A stretch of DNA of 64,000 bases from Harmothoe impar (lineage: Eukaryota; Annelida; Polychaeta; Phyllodocida; Polynoidae), in contig OX381717.1 of NCBI GenBank assembly GCA_947462335.1, forward strand, positions 49,271,523-49,335,522, written 5' to 3'. Position 1 is the stretch's first letter, and every line of letters begins with the position of its first letter. Of this stretch, positions 20,301 to 29,100 are shown one piece after another. The notes under the pieces were generated by a model that saw only the letters and a list, made by a program, of their open reading frames with translations, did not search any database and was not told where the DNA came from. A program made the position numbers and the translations under genes.

Positions 20301-21967
20301 CCCTTACCTCACCCTCCATGTCATTAAGCCTGGTGTCTGTGGTTGCCTCTATCTGCCTGAGGCATGCGTCGACCCCGGTGGCGCGGACCCCGCGGGCGGC
20401 ACGTGCTTTTGCGCGGCGTGCCTGGGGTGTAGACTGGGCCACCGGGTCACCATTAATAATGTCAAGGTCTAGGGGTAATTCTGACGGCTCTGCTACCCTT
20501 ATAGCTACTTCATCGTCTATGGGAACAAATGACCGCCTGAGAATGTCTGTAGCCCTGTCTTTGGCGGCCCGCCTGAGCTGCGTGCGGGTCTTCATGTTGA
20601 ACTATTCTACCACCAGAGGATATGTATTGCCGGGTCTACTGAATAATTGTCCTGTAATTGACAAACATACCTCTATGAATCCTCCTGTAATGTGGCTGTA
20701 AAATGCATATGTCGTGCAGGTAAAACTCCAATGTCCAGCAGTGGATGGCGCCAGATTGCGGAGGATCAAGCTGTCTAAGTTGAGATGTTGTCCAATGGAC
20801 GTTTGGTTGTAGAATAGGGTTAGGAGAGGGTGAGGGTGGACGACCACGGTAGGTGTAGTAAATTGTAAATAGGTATGAATGTAGTAAAATAATAATCGTA
20901 TTGATTTATGACACTAGAGGGGGTATTTTAACAGTTGTTGGTTTCTCCCCACAGGGGGAGACAATGCGCCACAGCTGAGGCATAGCCCCATCGCGACCAG
21001 TTTGGGGATGTAAGATGGAGTCAGTGGGATGGACATCTAATTGGTTTCCAGATTTCAAAAATCTCTGACATGGTAATTTTGGTTAGAAATGGACCCTACG
21101 CTTTAACGGAAAGTTTTTTGGTACATACCTTCAGATTTCCTCTGGGAAAAAGGGGGGAAAAGAGCATAACGTTAGAAAGACAGACAAAAAAACATAATCA
21201 AGATGAATCATGTATCTTATGTTAGCTGAGCACAGGAAGGCCTTGTATTATTACATTGAGGTTCACAATAATGAGATATACTTGCATCATGCTTTACAAG
21301 ATTGGTACTGGCCAAAATGTGGCCCATAGCCCAATGAGTGAAGAATAGTATAAGTGTGATTCATCGAGTAAACCTCTACATTCATACCATGTAATTTATT
21401 GTGTATAGATTTTAGAGCTGTAAGATATGCATTACAGCTTCTCTTGTGCTTAACTGGAGGCACCTCGTCATTACACATGAATCATGGTTTATAATATGTA
21501 TACTCTTACTGCCATATACTCAAATAGTGGCTGGTCCTTTCTATGATATGGGCCTATACCTTAGTGTCCCAGGTACTAGGGCTCATGAACCCTAGGGTTG
21601 AGCTGTATGGGCTATGTCAGGATTGTCCTAAATATAGCCTACAGTTCTGACAGCCTACTTTAAAACAACTGGCATCACAAACCCCTATTTGAATAATTAT
21701 CTGTACTTAGGAAACATGATATTATATGAGAAAATTGATCATTTAAACAAAAGGTATTGCATACATCCTAATTTTCATACTCACAGATATAGCTGTCTCT
21801 TTCCCATCCACATGACCATTAATCTGTCTAACTTTCATCAAGTTATAAAGCCGGGTGTATCTCTCAGCTGCAGTATTTCCTCGAGCATGGACCACGGTAG
21901 GCCCTGGCAGGGTAGCAGTAAGACCAAGTACCACGACTAACACCAAGCTTACAGAAGGAGACCCCAT
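14150..21967 (-). CDS. FReP copy B: complete fibrinogen-related secreted protein gene, five exons
   Basis: Exons on the minus strand: 21785-21967, 21129-21141, 15445-15572, 14702-14969 and 14150-14394. The phases (0,1,0,1) fit exactly, giving 837 nt and a predicted 278 aa: signal peptide, short charged stalk, one fibrinogen C-terminal domain. Conserved features include GGGWT, FWLGNENIHQLT, a calcium-loop-like FSTFDQDNDNS, SCHAANLNGMY and the C-terminal INWYHWKG...MKATRMMMR. FReD proteins such as ficolins and FREPs bind acetylated sugars on microbes, so an immune lectin role is likely but inferred. Intron 2 (5.6 kb) is expanded by an Ngaro-like retroelement. Copy A to the left and relic C to the right show a tandem cluster. 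Confidence 0.88.
14702..14969 (-). CDS. FReP B fibrinogen exon 2
   Basis: 268 nt encoding VFQTRYNGSVDFYQDW, FGSLQGEFWLGNENIHQLT, LKIELTSEDDEVVYADYSSF and YKITVSGYTGGTPP. Acceptor TGCAG, donor GTATGT. This is the core of the fibrinogen fold. Confidence 0.9.
15445..15572 (-). CDS. FReP B fibrinogen exon 1
   Basis: 128 nt encoding DRGCEDALEHG through VYCEQELDGGGWT, ending at a GTTTGT donor (phase 0). Confidence 0.88.
15945..16107. repeat. Ngaro split repeat B, outer copy
   Basis: Starts CATTATCTAACCC and matches 16405-16557. This copy has 17 C residues against 7 in the other. Confidence 0.88.
16181..16404. repeat. Ngaro split repeat A, inner copy
   Basis: 224 bp from TAAGTTGAGATG to GCGACCA, nearly identical to 20776-20999. 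Directly abuts repeat B (CATTATC) at 16405, forming the internal junction. Confidence 0.88.
16405..16557. repeat. Ngaro split repeat B, inner copy
   Basis: Matches 15945-16107, including ATAAGATTTTATTATGAG and the end TTATAAGGG. Confidence 0.88.
16700..17645 (-). pseudogene. Tyrosine recombinase of the Ngaro-like element, broken by a stop
   Basis: SAM-like N-terminal half (FAAFTRRLKLNIQNPDV, PATVRNHLTHVRMFMMM), then the catalytic domain with the first Arg in VMFYGAFRQSEVIP. After GIGANI there is an in-frame TAA (16806-16808). The same frame continues past it into HSLRKAAATTAFANG (HxxR) and FGGWRSQAYQTYIQT (W and the Tyr nucleophile). All R-H-R-Y residues are thus encoded, but on both sides of the stop. 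Confidence 0.82.
17646..18130 (-). pseudogene. RNase H of the Ngaro-like element
   Basis: Frame including DACLSGIGG (first Asp), ELEGVNVVVAVNKF (Glu), IRVWCDNEVCVQVF (Asp) and EHIEGKKNILADALSRH (last Asp), the four RNase H acidic positions. It is out of frame with the RT, consistent with a single-base deletion. The frame overlaps the recombinase frame at its 3' end, which is usual in this group. Confidence 0.8.
18267..19754 (-). pseudogene. Reverse transcriptase of the Ngaro-like element
   Basis: 495 codons with RT motifs in order: RRVISDMTFPHELSINGY, LSSLDVKRAYKNF (first Asp), MPFGDRNSSMHMQRVATK, AYMYLDDIVIISS (YLDD catalytic box) and AVRWLGIDIS. It ends at a TAG (18267-18269) immediately followed in the same frame by SLIGKLIHIGKCIRPARLFI, which is RT thumb/connection sequence, so the stop is premature. 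A one-base shift near 18135 then separates it from the RNase H frame. Confidence 0.82.
19618..20595 (-). CDS. Gag-like ORF1 of the Ngaro-like element
   Basis: 325 codons from ATG 20595. The N-terminal half is basic and Ala/Arg-rich (ARRAKARAARGVRATG), then a short coiled-coil-like run (RLNDMEGEVRGIRGEIRGI), then a His/Pro/Thr-rich low-complexity C-terminus. It overlaps the RT frame by about 140 bp in another phase. The Gag assignment rests on position. No zinc knuckle is seen. Confidence 0.55.
   Translation of the reverse strand: MKTRTQLRRAAKDRATDILRRSFVPIDDEVAIRVAEPSELPLDLDIINGDPVAQSTPQARRAKARAARGVRATGVDACLRQIEATTDTRLNDMEGEVRGIRGEIRGISDRLDFMIQAAYQDDIGGVGDDTRDAQERLLATPRPHTDRTPVSRNPHTPHIPHTSPTTHIAPRSNTATRRRLVPQEAGGEEVGHIHTTRRVMQATQGGWPLTYTTGAGTGPWGEYQLPPPMSDRPRPEMYTQPHTRKQQWGEMGCTRYSTPTRATHGQRDGAGACQGRPWPSLVYTHAPASPPLHAARGAGRGCAPQPAAAHPPPRNTPSQPPPHTQ
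20776..20999. repeat. Ngaro split repeat A, outer copy
   Basis: 224 bp matching 16181-16404. Forms the minus-strand 5' end of the element. Confidence 0.88.
21129..21141 (-). CDS. FReP B micro-exon, 13 nt
   Basis: AGGAAATCTGAAG, identical to copy A, with acceptor CCCAG and donor GTATGT. Encodes RKSE plus one base. Confidence 0.75.
21785..21967 (-). CDS. FReP B exon 1 (signal peptide and stalk)
   Basis: 61 codons from ATG 21967: a hydrophobic core (SLVLVVVLGLTATLPG), then AERYTRLYNLMKVRQ. The donor is GTGAGTATG, phase 0. It lacks nine residues present in copy A. Confidence 0.85.
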
Positions 21968-23544
21968 GGTGAAATGATGCTCCTGTCAATTGTTCCCAGT
22001 CTGTTATTTGCATAGAGATGGGATATTATTCAGTAAATACCATTAGCAGAAATGACATTGACAGTGATGAGGCCTGGGAACTCATTAGTCTGGTCCATCG
22101 GGATGATGAGCCCTGTTGTGAGGCTAACCAAAAAGCCACTAAACATATATACAATAGATATGTGGACGATACTGTCCTATATACGTCTGGTAATAGGGAA
22201 ATTGGATATATACATATCATTTCTACATAATAGACAGGGTGTACTCTTGTTTCTCAGTTAGATATATATGGCTGTGAACATCGCATATTTATTCTGTAAG
22301 AAACGATTCTGCCTTTTATTAGCTATACCCGTGCGCTTTCCTCTGGTCTTGATAATTATATTTAAACAGAGGAAAATACAAATTATCCAGGATACTGCTA
22401 TGGAAAGCATCTTAAGAAACATTAAAGGTCTGTAAAATAATATTCATGATAGCACAAAATGTAATGCCAATCAATTTGAGGTAAGAGATATCAAGTTGAA
22501 CTTTTGAAGTAATATGAACGCCTTATGATATACTCCTCTTGTTGTGTTTACTTTATATATTGAACTTAGTTCGATATTATGATAGGAAACATCTACAAGG
22601 AATGTTGTGTTTTAATTATGCTTAATTGTTTGAATTATTTGAAAATGGTTTAGGGAGTGTTCATTTATTAATTAGAGGGGGGGTTGTGAGATTTCACGCG
22701 GAGGCGCGAAAAATCGTTATGCCCCCCACTCAAGAGCACGTGGAATGTTTTGTGCCGCCCCCCCCCCCTCGCCAAAAGTGGCAAAAATATTTCACCCACG
22801 CCCTTCCAACTATAGTAACGTGCTCTCCTTTTTGCTAAAAAGGGGCAAAATTTTTTACAACCCCCCCCCCCCCTCAAGAGGGTTCAGAATTTTTTACACC
22901 CCCTCAGGAGGAGTCGGAAATCATTTCGTATTCCCCCAATAGTAAACCAGGTTTGATTGAACTTTATCTAAGCATTTCTCAGCAGTTTCACCATTCCCTA
23001 AATGAGTGGTAATTTTTTAACAACAGGGGGTGGAGGATGTGCACAGAGGGGAAGGGGGCAAAAATATTTGGACCCCTCAATGGGGGCACAAAAGAAGTGT
23101 CACCCCTTTTTAACAAAAAAGGATAGCCTGTGCATTATTATAGCTCAAAGCGGTTGGCTGTGATCAATTTGAACCCATAGGGGGGGCAGAAAAACCTAGG
23201 GTGCTTGCACGAAAACTCACTAGATATATGACAAGGTGATTTATATGCTTCCAAACACATTTATTTGCTAATCCACATTGAATAAAATATATTCAGGGTA
23301 CAGAGATAATGGTTCATGGTTTTATGATAGATAGGCTGACTAGCCACTCATAGTTAGAGTCATCATATTCACCATATATGGAGCACCTATATAACCACTA
23401 AGAAAAATTCTCATTGATGATAACTCCGTGATAACTACTAATACAACATATTGGCAGAAATAGGGTTCTCTTTCATGTGATAACCATGGATCGTTTTTAA
23501 CAAGGCATAATGACCTAAAGCCATCTGCAGTGAACACTTTCACA
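21968..23544. other. Intergenic stretch, G/C homopolymer-rich repeats
   Basis: No gene supported. The 22670-23200 part holds repeated runs of G or C (GGGGGGG, CCCCCCCC) embedded in CAAAA(A)TATTT-type sequence, probably a degenerate repeat family. Confidence 0.5.
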
Positions 23545-23655
23545 TTAGCCAAGGTTGTCAGTGCAGCAAGGCTTCCTCCTCATCAGCATCCTTGTTGCCT
23601 TCATGGATGTCCTAATGCCCAGCCATTGATTCCAATTGATACCTCTACCAGTTAA
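23545..23655 (-). pseudogene. FReP copy C relic: end of the last fibrinogen exon
   Basis: Minus-strand codons read GRGINWNQWLGIRTSMKATR and then MLMRRKP. They align with the C-terminus of copy B (GKGINWYHWKG...MKATRMMMRKKP). A stop (23545-23547) follows a few altered residues. Similarity ends at about 23655, just before a 43-bp minisatellite, and no other exon of this copy is found to the right. Confidence 0.75.
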
Positions 23656-23666
23656 TCTAGAATACT

Positions 23667-23924
23667 GTAGGAGCAGTCCACGTGCCTGACCCAGTATGTG
23701 ACCCCTAGTGTAGGAGCAGTCCACGTGCCTGACCCAGTATGTGACCCCTAGTGTAGGAGCAGTCCACGTGCCTGACCCAGTATGTGACCCCTAGTGTAGG
23801 AGCAGTCCACGTGCCTGACCCAGTATGTGACCCCTAGTGTAGGAGCAGTCCACTTGCCTGACCGAGTATGTGACCCCTAGTGTAGGAGCAGTCCACGTGC
23901 CTGACCCAGTATGTGACCCCTAGT
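23667..23924. repeat. 43-bp minisatellite, six copies
   Basis: Six almost identical tandem units, each containing GTAGGAGCAGTCCACGTGCC. The fifth has CTTGCC and GACCGAG variants. Total 258 bp. Confidence 0.95.
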
Positions 23925-24001
23925 CACTAGAGCTGTGTGTTACAGGAACCAGGGGGCCGGGAGCTCGAGCTGAGTGCAGCTGTTCATATGTGTATATATA
24001 A

Positions 24002-24019
24002 GTGTGTGTGTGTGTGTGT
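24002..24019. repeat. (GT)n microsatellite
   Basis: Nine GT units. Confidence 0.85.
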
Positions 24020-24302
24020 TTAAGGTTCTCAAAAAACATATGGACATTCTAAACTCATAGAACTATGAAAACTCAGTTTTTTCAATAATTGGTCAGTTCT
24101 AAGAGAATGTCAATTGGAGAGACTCCAGCTTGCCACAAATACTCATCCCTCTGGTGTTTATTTTTGAAAATATATTAAAGTGGTTCTATGAAGTGGTCCT
24201 ATAGTACTGTGGTTCCATATTGAATACTGGTGTGGTTCTATATCATATGAGGTATACACCCTTGATCTGAGCATGATATAGGTTATTTGATATATTGGCA
24301 TA

Positions 24303-24392
24303 AGTGGCATAATCGCCAAGCGTATCCTACTCACAATTCTAGTACCGTTCTAGTCTACTATGTGGTTAAATGTGAGTGGTGAGATTGCTCCT
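24303..24392 (-). mobile_element. 90-bp MITE, second copy of the 9650-9740 family
   Basis: The reverse complement shares ACATAGTAGACTAGAAC and GATTATGCC with the 9650-9740 element and has matching termini. TTAA is present on the right side (24393-24396); the left side is altered to CATA. Confidence 0.75.
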
Positions 24393-24459
24393 TTAAGAAC
24401 AGGTTCACAGATATTAGTGACTACATTGGTCTGGGTATGTGGACTATAGGTAGAGGTTG

Positions 24460-25600
24460 TGGTAGAGGTTCCCTGGTGGGTAATCCAAAGTTCCGCGTCT
24501 CCTGCCAAATAGACACATACCTCATTAGTCTCTACAGAAGGTATACGTTAGGCACTCAGTTATAACAGATTCAGGATATTAGTCTCCATATGGTCTGGTT
24601 ATAAACTACAGGTCAACCTTCCCTGGTGGGTAATCCAAGGTAAAGCACTCCACACACACTACCTCCCTGCTGTAATGTGACTCATAGAAAGGGATGAAGT
24701 GATCACCCATTTTGCTTTGCTGCTCTTGAAAAAAAAAAGTCATTAGGAAAAGAGCAATTGACAAGATAATTCATAATGATATTTCTCCATAACATATACC
24801 TCAAAGACATCGACTGCGTGGAGTGAGCACACCTTAGGAGCGGTGTGCTGTCCCGAGGTCCCACCAATTGCAGCCACAGCAGGAATCATTTAATACTTTA
24901 AGGATGGCATGATACCTAAATGCATCATGCCCTTAGTCGTCATGATGCATGAATGCAGGCCTCATAAGGTCATGCAAACCATATGAGGTTGTGACACTCC
25001 TGAATGGTTGGCATGATGCACTAATGCAGCACCGGCGAGTTACTCACCAGGGTTGCATTGGTGTATCCTGACATAGTAGATATCTCAGTGGGAGTGATCC
25101 TTCCCTGGTGGGTAATCTAAGGTTAACCACTTCACACACATTGCCTCACTCTTATGTCCCATAAGTAGAACTCAAATGACACCTGTCACTTGCTGTGAGC
25201 AAACTTCAGGTGTACTGACCAAGGGGTCCCATGAAAAACAACCACAGCAGGACTCATTTAACTGCCAGGATCAGATGAGGGGACCCTGGGAAACTCAGGG
25301 AGGAGTGGGCATTTAGCTGCAAAAGGTTCAGAGATTATCAAGGAGGAAAGCTATGAACCAGCAGATATAACAGTGGGAGGTTGAGGGTATTAGTCTCCAC
25401 ATGGTCTTGGTATGAACTACAGGTGAACCTTCCCTGGTGGGCAATCCAAGGTTAACCACTCCACAAGCACTTCAGAAGGTGTACTAACCAAGGGTCCCAT
25501 GAAAAACTACCACAGCGGGACTCATTTAACTGGCAATATTCAATGAAGGGACAGTGGGAGACTCAGGCAGGAGTGGGTATATCTGCAGGAGGTGCAGAGA
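24460..25600. repeat. Diverged local repeats upstream of the CTLD gene
   Basis: CCCTGGTGGGTAATCCAAGG recurs at about 24471, 24622, 25103 and 25432, and a CAGCAGGACTCATTTAACTG block recurs at about 24880, 25246 and 25513. An old tandem array with irregular spacing. No coding frame. Confidence 0.6.
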
Positions 25601-26080
25601 TTATCGAGGAGAAAAAGGTTACGAACCAGGACTCTCCAAGCAGACACCTCAATTCGAGCTCAACTAGACGTTATGAAGGGGGGGGGGGCTGGTGGAATAA
25701 CATTCGGGATATGTGATGGAGGGATGGAACGTATCCAACTCACATTGATTCTGATAATTGCCTGGATACCATCAATACAAAGCTCAGAAACAGATAAAAA
25801 CTTGCTCATTAATGACCAGTCAGCAGAGACTAGAAGAGGTGGTTGAGGCATTGGCCTTCAGTGCTAGACACAAGGTCCTGTGTGTAGAGGGAGGTAGCCA
25901 CCAGCAGGCCTGTATAACAGACCCACATCAGACAGAACATAGACAATGCTCAGCTTAGGCACATAATGTAAATAGTAGACTGGGCGGTCTTAGTGGAGCT
26001 ACACAGCAGATACAACATTACCCGTGTCAACGTTAGCAGGAGCATCAGCAATAGCTGTTGTGGTAACAACACTAGTCACA

Positions 26081-26126
26081 ATGGAGGGAACCATAAAGGC
26101 AACACTCCTCATCTTTATCATCTCAG
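26081..26126 (+). CDS. Probable signal-peptide exon of the CTLD gene
   Basis: ATG followed by [14 protein letters not shown], ending in phase 1 at a GTGAGT donor. The next CTLD exon starts in the matching phase. The hydrophobic peptide fits a secretion signal. No other candidate first exon is seen before 37.7 kb. Confidence 0.55.
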
Positions 26127-29100
26127 GTGAGTATCATAACTGTGGTGCCATGATTGATTATTCCTTTATTCATACTGCCAAACAGCGGAGCCAGGCCCTG
26201 TGAGCGGATAGTAGTTCAAGCTGTAGCATATTGTAGATGACATTTGTTGTCATGATGCACCAATGCAGCCCTGCTGAGTAAGGCGCTGATGCTGTATTGA
26301 TGCATCGCCCAGTAGGCACAGAACATTGAAACAACATTGAAAACTGGTTGACAATGCTGATTCAATGTTGATTAAATGTTGATTCAACGTTGAGCTGAAT
26401 TTTGTGCCCACTGGGCATGCTGAACCTATGGCAGTGTCTCAACCCCGTTGAGTTGCCATGATGCTTGAATGCAGCTCTGGCGAGTTACTTGCCGGGCTGC
26501 ATTCATGCATCATGACGACCAAGGGCATGATGCATTAAGGCATGATGCCATCCTTAAATGGTTAAATAGTATGATTCTTATTAATACAGTCTATGCATAT
26601 ACGGAGGAGAGGCTACATGGTATGGGAGCCGCCATTTTCTAACTGTCCCCTGACTCCAGAGCAGTGCATTGAGGGTAAATTTGTTATCAACCACTGTTCA
26701 CACCTGTGAACAATGGCCACAGATAAGACTGATAAGGCTGAGAGGTGGCATCCCACCCTGATCTTGATAACCTTAATCACCTCCCCTTTGTCTCAGGTGT
26801 GAGGTGAGGGTCTTAGCCTAATTGGGAGACAATGCACTGAACACACTCTGACTGACTGACATAAGGTCAGCCACAGAGGTGTTAATGCTCTATCTCTCTG
26901 AGATTTAAGATATTCTCCATTCTTTAAATATATCAAATTAAAGGCCATTTCATGGAGAATCCATGCATCTAATTTATAAAGAAGATAGATGGATAGTAAA
27001 TGAGAGACAACCCCTCAAAATAAACTACACAAAGAGGCTAAATGGAGGCTTGACACACGACTTCCTGAGCCTCCTAGTGCATGCCTTTAGAACCAGCATA
27101 GGCTCTCCCCCGTATATAGGTATCCTGGGAAAGTATGTTAGCTGATGGTTATTTGGGCAAGGCTGATGTTATTTCCTTTTGGAATGATGTTATTTTCCAA
27201 GATAAATTTGGGAATTTCCCACATGCAACTGGACCAGGCCCTGCTGGATAGTGGTCGTTTTAACATCTGAAGATTGAAGATTGTTGATTGCATACCATTG
27301 GAGTAGGCCTTTAATTTCTATTCACCCAATGCGTCTCCTAAACTGTTAATCAAAAAAACAATGCAGTCCCCTTATACCAAGAGTGTTGATTTTGCGGCCA
27401 TTTCTTATTTTTTAAATTTTCTTTATATGTTTATGTTGTCTCATCTGGGTGTAGGGCATACAAAGGCAAACCTCAGGTAACATAGTTTTGGTATGTGACA
27501 CTGGGTGGCAGATACATGGGGAGTTATCAGTTAATATATAAAGATTTAAGATCATAGATTAAGATCACACTCAAACGTTTGTCCTCACACCCAGGATGGC
27601 TATCTGCATGTGAAAACCCATTACAGGGCCAATCGGTTGCACCTATTGGATATTGACTCACTTATGGCATATAGTTGGTTCAGTTTACAAATATTAGCAC
27701 ATTTTACATTCAGATGATCAAATACTATGAACAAAATAGAGTGATGCAATTTTGGTGTTGATTGTGAATCTAGTGAGCTGTTCCTGATGAAAGGGGTTTT
27801 CATCCATTGTCCTGAGCTTGTCTTTATACATGTATGTGCAGTCAGATGTATGAGACGTAATACATTCCCTCATATGACGGTTAACACAAGTACCCTGAAA
27901 ACCTAGTTCTCAGCACACCGGTGTGTATATATCATAATTATGAATCTATCATATTAAAATTGCAAACATGATCATTTAAAAGCCATGGTAAGAACACAGT
28001 ATTTAAACAGAGCGGCCCTAAATCCTAGCAAATGCCAACCAAAGTGTAAGGTTACACAACCCTATCTAGCAATACAGGGCAAAGCTACACTGTTAGAAGT
28101 AAGTAGTGTACCTGTACACCAAATACTGGGGGCAACTTTGGTTCCAGTAGATAGTGCTGTAGACCTACAGCAAGTCAGCTTGTGTATATTTACAGCACTA
28201 TGTACTGTACAGGGACAGCAAAATCTTCTGTTACTGTACAGCAAAATTGATTGCAAATAATAGGCTGAAGGACCTGGGTTTGCCTCTCAGTGCTAACCAT
28301 ATTTTTAATCATTCATGTGAGGGGAAACAAATTTTAGGTGGATGTAGGTGAAACAAGAGAAGTGGCTAGACCAAGGATTGAACTCACGACCTGCAGTGTT
28401 GGAGACAGGTCCTGATCCATTGCGCCACAGAGCTGATTTGCCCATGATGGGTTTTGGTCTTTTTTGTTCAGGGCTATAGATTGGAGCCCAGATGGGCTGA
28501 TTCAAAGTGCCCAGCTCAAGCCCAGAATTATTCCACTTTAGCACACACTATAAGTATCTATAATGTATTTTCATGAAAGTGTTTTCCTCGGCTGGCCCAT
28601 TTGGGCTCCCACTTTTAGCCCTGGACAAAAAGGACCATAACTCAGATATGGGCTAACCCAGCTGGCCCAAGTAAAACACAAATGGGCCTCAGGGACTGCT
28701 GACTGGGTTGGATCTTGAGGATTTCCCATAAGGTACTAAGGATTTGATTGTGGGGTGTGCCCCGATCAGAATGGAAGTATGTGGGGGGAACAATCACTTT
28801 CCATAAATAGCCACACTAGTGTTCGTTCATTGGGCTACTTGTTTGGCTAGCCAACAGCTGGTTAAGTGTTACAAAGGTCCGTTTATCTTGGTAAAGGACT
28901 AGAATGGACTAGGCTTGCAAATCTCTTTCATTTGAAGTACAACATGACAAGGAATGATGAATAATGCATTTTTGGGGTTTTCTCAAAAAACTGTGGCAGC
29001 CATTTTGAATTTTTGGCTTTGAGACCCTCAGGAAATGATTTTCCAGCTTGGCAGGTGTCTCAGACAGTCTGGTCTCTAAAATCCCTTCATTTTGATGTAT

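Larger units (their letters stand above)
15945..20999 (-). mobile_element. Ngaro/PAT-like tyrosine-recombinase retrotransposon, degenerate
   Basis: 5055 bp, read on the minus strand: repeat A1 (20999-20776), gag-like ORF, RT, RNase H, tyrosine recombinase, then B1 (16557-16405), A2 (16404-16181), B2 (16107-15945). This A1-ORFs-B1-A2-B2 split direct repeat layout is diagnostic of Ngaro/PAT-type elements. The two A copies are 224 bp each. No target duplication is present, as expected for recombinase integration. FReP copy A at about 7390 shows the unoccupied site (GGAT followed by GTTTG). The RT-RNase H region has an in-frame stop and a frameshift, and the recombinase has an in-frame stop, so the copy is dead. 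Confidence 0.9.

Noticed and set aside
22018..22230. Short frame with RYVDDTVLYTS, resembling an RT YxDD box
   Set aside because: No other RT motif lies around it, so it is probably chance or a very old fragment.
23667..23924. Regular direct repeats suggesting a CRISPR array
   Set aside because: Units are contiguous 43-mers with no unique spacers, in a eukaryotic genome.
27985..28260. 91-codon plus-strand frame as a gene
   Set aside because: No domain, splice or codon support, and it lies inside the long first intron of the CTLD gene.
28360..28445. Functional tRNA-Arg gene
   Set aside because: The anticodon arm and 3' acceptor do not pair properly. Treated as a SINE head.
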